A stretch of DNA of 64,000 bases, taken from the NCBI GenBank assembly GCA_013398175.1, contig VZRZ01000222.1:132648-196647 (forward strand), written 5' to 3'. Under the pieces are notes generated by a model. It was not told the DNA's origin. It made no database searches and saw only the letters and a list, made by a program, of their open reading frames with translations. Both the position numbers and the translations under genes were made by a program. Below are positions 59,126 to 64,000 of the stretch, one piece after another; position 1 is the first letter of the stretch, and each line of letters opens with the position of its first letter. This DNA comes from Climacteris rufus. Taxonomy: Eukaryota; Chordata; Aves; Passeriformes; Climacteridae.

Positions 59126-62100
59126 TAAGCAACAGTGTGGGAAGACTTACACAAGTGACAATATTGTCAAAGGAGAATCAGTCACGGAGCTGGGAAGGGA
59201 CAGGACCATGGGATGTTTGTAATCCACCTCAGTGCCAGCATCTAATATGAATTTCTGCGCTGAGACCTCTGACACAGGAAATTGTGTTGGGGTTCTAAAA
59301 GCAATTAGCTGGAGAGCATGTCCCTAAGTACTTTGTGCCTCAAATCTTTGACTAGCGGAAATCACCACAAATAGATTTCTTTTGAATCATGCCTGAAAAG
59401 GGTCTGGCTCTTTAGTTTTAGTAAAGGTAGTTTAAGAATGTAATAAAAATAGTTTGCGTTGACAAGCCTTTAAATGGCAATACTTAAACCAAGAGCATGT
59501 GGTTACCACAAAAAAAGTAATTGTTAGTGTCTTGGTGCTACCAGAGAAAACTGTGTTACTGCAAATGCATGGGCCTTTTGGAATGCATCACACAAGTCGT
59601 GGGGAACACCTTCCTGGGCTACTGCATCTCAACCTGATATAAGTTTCTCATTCCACGAAAGACTGTTCTCTTGATCCCAAGTTTTCCATTTCCAGAGGGT
59701 TGCTCTCTCTTTTTTTCTGTAAAAAAATTACCTATGGTTTGTAAGTTGCTGTTCAGTTTCAAAAGAACCCTTGCTATAAGAGATGTGCAGAGTTTTGCAG
59801 TGGCATTATCCTGATGATCTTGGGCTCCAAAAGGGGGCTCATATCTCCTGTGAGACAGATTGGTAACTGGCAAGAGCCGTGCCAAGCTTTCCTGCCTCTT
59901 GGCCTCATGAAAGGATTCTTAGCCCTAAGGATTCCTTCTGTTTTTCCTCTGACGTTAGCTATATATTGCACAGCTTCCTACAATTCCCACCATGTCACAT
60001 ATATTTTCTCTCCCAAGGAGTGTCCTGGAAGGAGAAATTATGCTTTCCTTTCCCAGAAAACTCCCATTCCATTCCTTTCTTGAAGGGTTCTAACTGGGCT
60101 GCCTGAAATGGTACCAAACCAGCCAATTAAACACAGGGACAGAGATGGCTGGTCACCACCTGCCTTACTGAGTAACATCCCTGGGTGCTTGGGTTTCAGC
60201 CCTTTGTTCCCTCCATGCATAAAATGCTTCCCTGGAAAGAAGAGGGCATTGGGGGTTAATGTTTGAGGAATGCAGGACCAGGATTAATGTTTGTGCCGAT
60301 TAGCTACTCAGTGGAGCTGCCTGTGCACACCAATTTTCCTGAGGCTTGACACAACAGGGAATTTTACTTACATGAAAATTCTCTTTTAACCTGAGTAGGA
60401 CCCCAAACTTCAATAAAGTTGGACACATATATAGGAACTTGAATCTTCTAACCCCAAAGCAGTAAAATCAACTGTATTTACAAAACCTGGCTTTGAAATA
60501 TTACCCTGAAATGTAACAGAAATAAACCAAGTAAGGAACAACCTCACTTAGAGCCTGGGAAAAGTCAAAACCCTTGATTCTTCACTACAATCCTAATTGC
60601 CACGCAATGGTGGGTCCCCTAAAAGTGAACTTGAAACACATGCAAAGAGAACTTCTGGAATACACACATAGAACTTATAATATCCATTATATGCCTCCTT
60701 CATGCAAAAGTAAACTGTATTTAAAGGCATTATACATGCTTGCTATGTAATTACATTAATCAGAGAGAGCTGCTTCCCTGCGTTCCCCTGCTGTTGCCAT
60801 GGCAGCATCTCCATGTTTGCAAAGTGCAGGGCACCCGCTCTTAATTATACTCACAAAGTAGCTACATTTCAAAGGAATACAATAAATACAAAGTTGAAGT
60901 GAGGGTGCTGCACAGAAGTGATATGAACAAATATACTTTTATCACGTCTCCATCTCATGCACACTTCACACCCATTATTAGAGCATTCTGCCTAATTCCC
61001 CAGTTTCTTTTGTGCATTTATGGAAAACTCCAGATTTTTGTCTGCCAGGAAATGCAGTCTGTGTTGCAGGCCCCGGAATTATCTCTGCTTCTAACCTGGG
61101 AACTAGCTGCTATGAAACCAAAGCAATTGAGAGACATCTTTTCATTCATACTGATCAAAATGTGGCAACTGGGAATGTCTCCTTACTCTCCAGTAACAAA
61201 TGCAAAATGCCATAACTGCTCTCCACTCCCACCGGAGCCCAGTGGATGCCCAATGAGCTGCCCCCCTGCTGCAGTCACCTGTCTCAGTGCTCCTGTGTCA
61301 GCTTTGGTGACAGCGAAGGTGACACAGTCTGAGGTGCCAACATGACATTGATCAAGCAGAACATATTTTGATGCATGAACCACGAGCTTGGTGCAGCACA
61401 CACCACGAGCACAGCCTTTGCTTCCTTGTGGATGAATAACATAGAAATTGCAGTTGATGTAAATTTACATTTTGGGAAATTTACATTTTTACCCCTATAA
61501 AGAAACAAGGGATTCCCTCATTCTGAAATTAATGCTCTCCCTGAAGTTGAACAGAGCTTATACAGATGCTGGATTGCAGATATGAATTATGTATTTTCTG
61601 GGGGTGGAATGTCATGCAATTTTAGTGTTATTCGAGCCACAAAGATCCATCAGGGGAGAAGTAATTAGAATATTTCAGAGACCCAGATTTACATTTCTTA
61701 AAGCTTGTGAGCGAAATGAAATTGGCTGCCTCCAATTTACATGTCTGCAATCACACCATGAAAAACCTGTCAGATCTCAGCTTTTGGATCTGAAACCTCT
61801 GGGGGGAAACCAGGTGTTCTGGCAAATGATGGTGTTGCTTCGGTGTCACTTGCACACAGCTAATTCTGAAATAAATGTGTGCTGAGGTGTAGGGGGCACT
61901 GTGTTACTTCATGTATATGAGCAGGTGTTGTAAAAGCCATTGGCTCTGACTTACAAGACAGAAGCCCTATTTTCCAGCTTATTTATCTTTATCCTTAGTT
62001 TCGTTTTACATGTGTATTTTTCACCTTGTGCATAGGAAATTGTCTTCTCACCTGGTTGTATGCACTCAGCCATGGAAAAGGGAAAGAATGCTGCCTTTTA

Positions 62101-64000
62101 ATGAACCGTGCTCTGACTTAATTTTCTGGGTAAGCAATGTGGCCTGGATAGGCAGTGTGGCCAGGACATGGCTGACATATAAGGACATGTGGGTGGTAAT
62201 GTTTCTCTTCTTTTAAAAGGGAAAGCAATTCTATGATTTGGCCTGTGAGCTGTAGCCAGGTGTACTTCCTAGCTGTCTGTTTGTTCTGTCCAGGTAGCTG
62301 TCATGGCTGTCTTAAAATTTTAGTGACTTCTAGACACACTTTCATTTCATTTGACTCTAGCCTGCTGGTATGGGTGGCAGAAGCCTTTGGGTTGCCCTGG
62401 CTGGAGTGGTGGATTGAACAGGAGGTCACAAGGCCATTACAAAGCAGGAGTTAATTGTTTTTTGCACAACATGCCGACTCAGCACTGGACTCAATAGCTG
62501 CATTTCCTTTGCTTTCTCTGCCAGCAGAATAAAAATAATGCCAGACTGGTGTGGACTACCTAGTGCAGGTTCACATTTCCAGACCTTTTGGTCTGCGATA
62601 GTCTCCACACAGGTTTCTGCTGAAAGCAGAAATGATGTGACTTAGACTGGTTTCTCTCTGTAAATATTTGTTAATACACACACAGATATATGTATATATG
62701 CATAGATGTACATGTGAAGCCTGTCCCTCTATCGCCCTTATGTGGAGCACAGATGTTGCATAAGGCTTCCATCCGGGAAGAGGGAAGCAGGGATATGACT
62801 AAGCAACAGAGCGTGACTTATGAATAACAAATTGTGCATATTCCCAAAGATATTTCTCTAGCTGATCTCCAAGGAAAGAAATCTCCAAAATTAATACGTT
62901 TGAGAAAGCTCGCATGTTCTAGAGGACTATGAGGAGATAGTGGAGGACAAAGAGCAAACAGAAAAGTAGACAGAATTTATTCCATAAATTTGCATTGCTC
63001 CTTGTAGATAACCCGCCTCTGACAGTGACTTCATGCATTGATTCAGATGATTAATATGTGGGTCAAGAGTTTTCACCCACTGCACAGAAATTAGTGCAGT
63101 GGGATTGAACTCCAGCTTGCAGCTGAAGGCAGAAACCAACCCCCTTACAAGCACCAGAGGTCATTCTGAGGCAGATTAAAAATCAGTGGGGTGAGATCTA
63201 GGGAGTTCTCCCTCCTGCTTCTACTTGACCAGAAACCTACATGCAGGCACCTACATCTTTGTCACCCTCTTGCCTTCCTGATTTGGGTTGCCAGTACCTC
63301 CTGTATGAACCAGCATCTGAAGATACCAGTTTTCACAGTAAGAACCCTGTAAAGTGGCAGCATCAGCAAGGCAAGCAGTTCTAAAATCTTTGAGATAGTT
63401 CCTTGTCTGGAAGAAATCGGCAGAGCTCCATTCCCACCAATAAAGCTGTGCCAGATGACTCCTGCTGAGACTCTCAGATTTCTCAGAAAAAAAAAATCTA
63501 ATTGACGATAAAATAAGAGAGGAGGAGGGATAGCTTTTAAATGCCTGAAAGATGACTTGGAGACAGAAAATGAAAGGCCAGGGGCAAAGAAACAAGGGCA
63601 CATTTGAAATGATTCAGTAAGCTAATGGGGAAAAAGATGAAAGAAATATCACAGATAATGAGAGAAGGGTGATTATTTTCTGTCTCCTCTCTGAATCTGC
63701 ATTTTGTCAAAGCAATCATGATTTTCCCATGGAGACAATATGACCATCTGATTCAAGGAGCTTTGGCTTAGGTAAGGCATCTGCTTGCAATAGCATCCCC
63801 TCAGCCCTGGAATGCTTGCTTGTCTTAGTGCTGATCGGGTGATTATACGAGGCCATTCGTTATCTGCTGAATTTCTAAAATGCTCCCCTTGGAGCAGGTG
63901 TACCTACATAAGCACTGCAGGACAAAAGGGACTGCTGAGCTCCAGCTCTCCCTTGCTGGTCAAACAAAGCTGAGTTGGTAAAAAGCTCTCTGCAGTTTAT
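59126..64000. other. Unassigned non-coding DNA with no recognised repeat
   Basis: Nearly 5 kb without a repeat I can name. The plus-strand frame 60899-61345 (148 codons) and an overlapping frame 61012-61215 have no identifiable domain or splice support. A CA/TATATG-rich patch lies at 62670-62705. The RFX-type motif at 60793 and homeodomain-like words just before it (60750-60765) could mark a conserved non-coding element. Confidence 0.5.
60793..60806 (+). promoter_or_regulatory. RFX X-box-like palindrome
   Basis: GTTGCCATGGCAGC differs by one base from the ideal inverted X-box half-sites (GTTGCC, two-base spacer, GGCAAC) bound by RFX factors. Its surroundings contain homeodomain-like 'taattacattaat'. 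The match is good, but a single motif does not prove an enhancer or promoter. Confidence 0.4.

Noticed and set aside
59620..60240. Possible old LTR or repeat body
   Set aside because: No terminal TG/CA pair, TATA-to-AATAAA spacing or known family wording could be established.
60899..61345. Plus-strand open frame of 148 codons
   Set aside because: No recognisable domain. A second frame over the same DNA is open almost as long, and there is no promoter or splice support.
61884..61904. CTCF-like word 'agggggcact'
   Set aside because: Only the right half of the CTCF core matches; the left half lacks the expected C-rich positions.
1..64000. Search for tRNA, rRNA, CRISPR arrays, bacterial operons, plasmid or phage genes
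   Set aside because: None seen by eye. Composition and repeats indicate vertebrate nuclear DNA, where the bacterial feature types do not apply.

Overview
The window looks like AT-rich, non-coding nuclear DNA from a bird. The main evidence is the interspersed repeats. There are several copies of the CR1 LINE family in the form typical of birds: truncated at the 5' end, carrying the conserved 3' tail wording, with degraded reverse transcriptase (RT) frames. There is also a solo LTR of a family I recognise as widespread in birds, and a second LTR piece beside an assembly gap. I could not identify the species. I found no intact protein-coding gene, rRNA, tRNA or CRISPR array, and nothing bacterial or plasmid-like. 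Open frames above 100 codons occur, but they are either decayed CR1 reverse transcriptase, translated microsatellites or chance frames without recognisable domains.

Layout: 1-7.3 kb is unassigned single-copy-looking DNA. 7.3-9.1 kb holds a young CR1 tail and an ancient CR1/L3-like RT fragment. 14.6-15.6 kb holds a heavily decayed L2-type LINE. 16.3-17.7 kb holds two more ancient CR1/L3-like fragments. 17.7-28.0 kb is mostly unassigned, with two weak exon-like intervals. A CR1 tail lies at 28 kb, and a cluster of three CR1-type fragments at 32.4-34.9 kb. A long purine microsatellite lies at 35.9-36.1 kb. A CpG-containing TATA segment lies at 39.8 kb. The 53-base N run at 42.14 kb abuts an LTR 3' part. 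The longest CR1 copy is at 44.5-45.6 kb. The bird LTR at 53.8-54.3 kb is on the minus strand. A GGAAA microsatellite and a G-tract repeat next to a single N lie at 56.7-57.0 kb. A CR1 copy at 58.3-59.1 kb shares frame-breaking deletions with the copy at 32.4 kb. The last 5 kb has no recognised repeat and contains a near-consensus RFX X-box.

The window reads as intergenic DNA or the inside of a very long intron. Eight of ten CR1-type pieces lie on the minus strand. That is weakly consistent with a host gene transcribed on the plus strand, but no exon could be proved. The interest here is the record of mobile-element history and a few candidate regulatory or structural DNA segments. I did not find a convincing new biological system.
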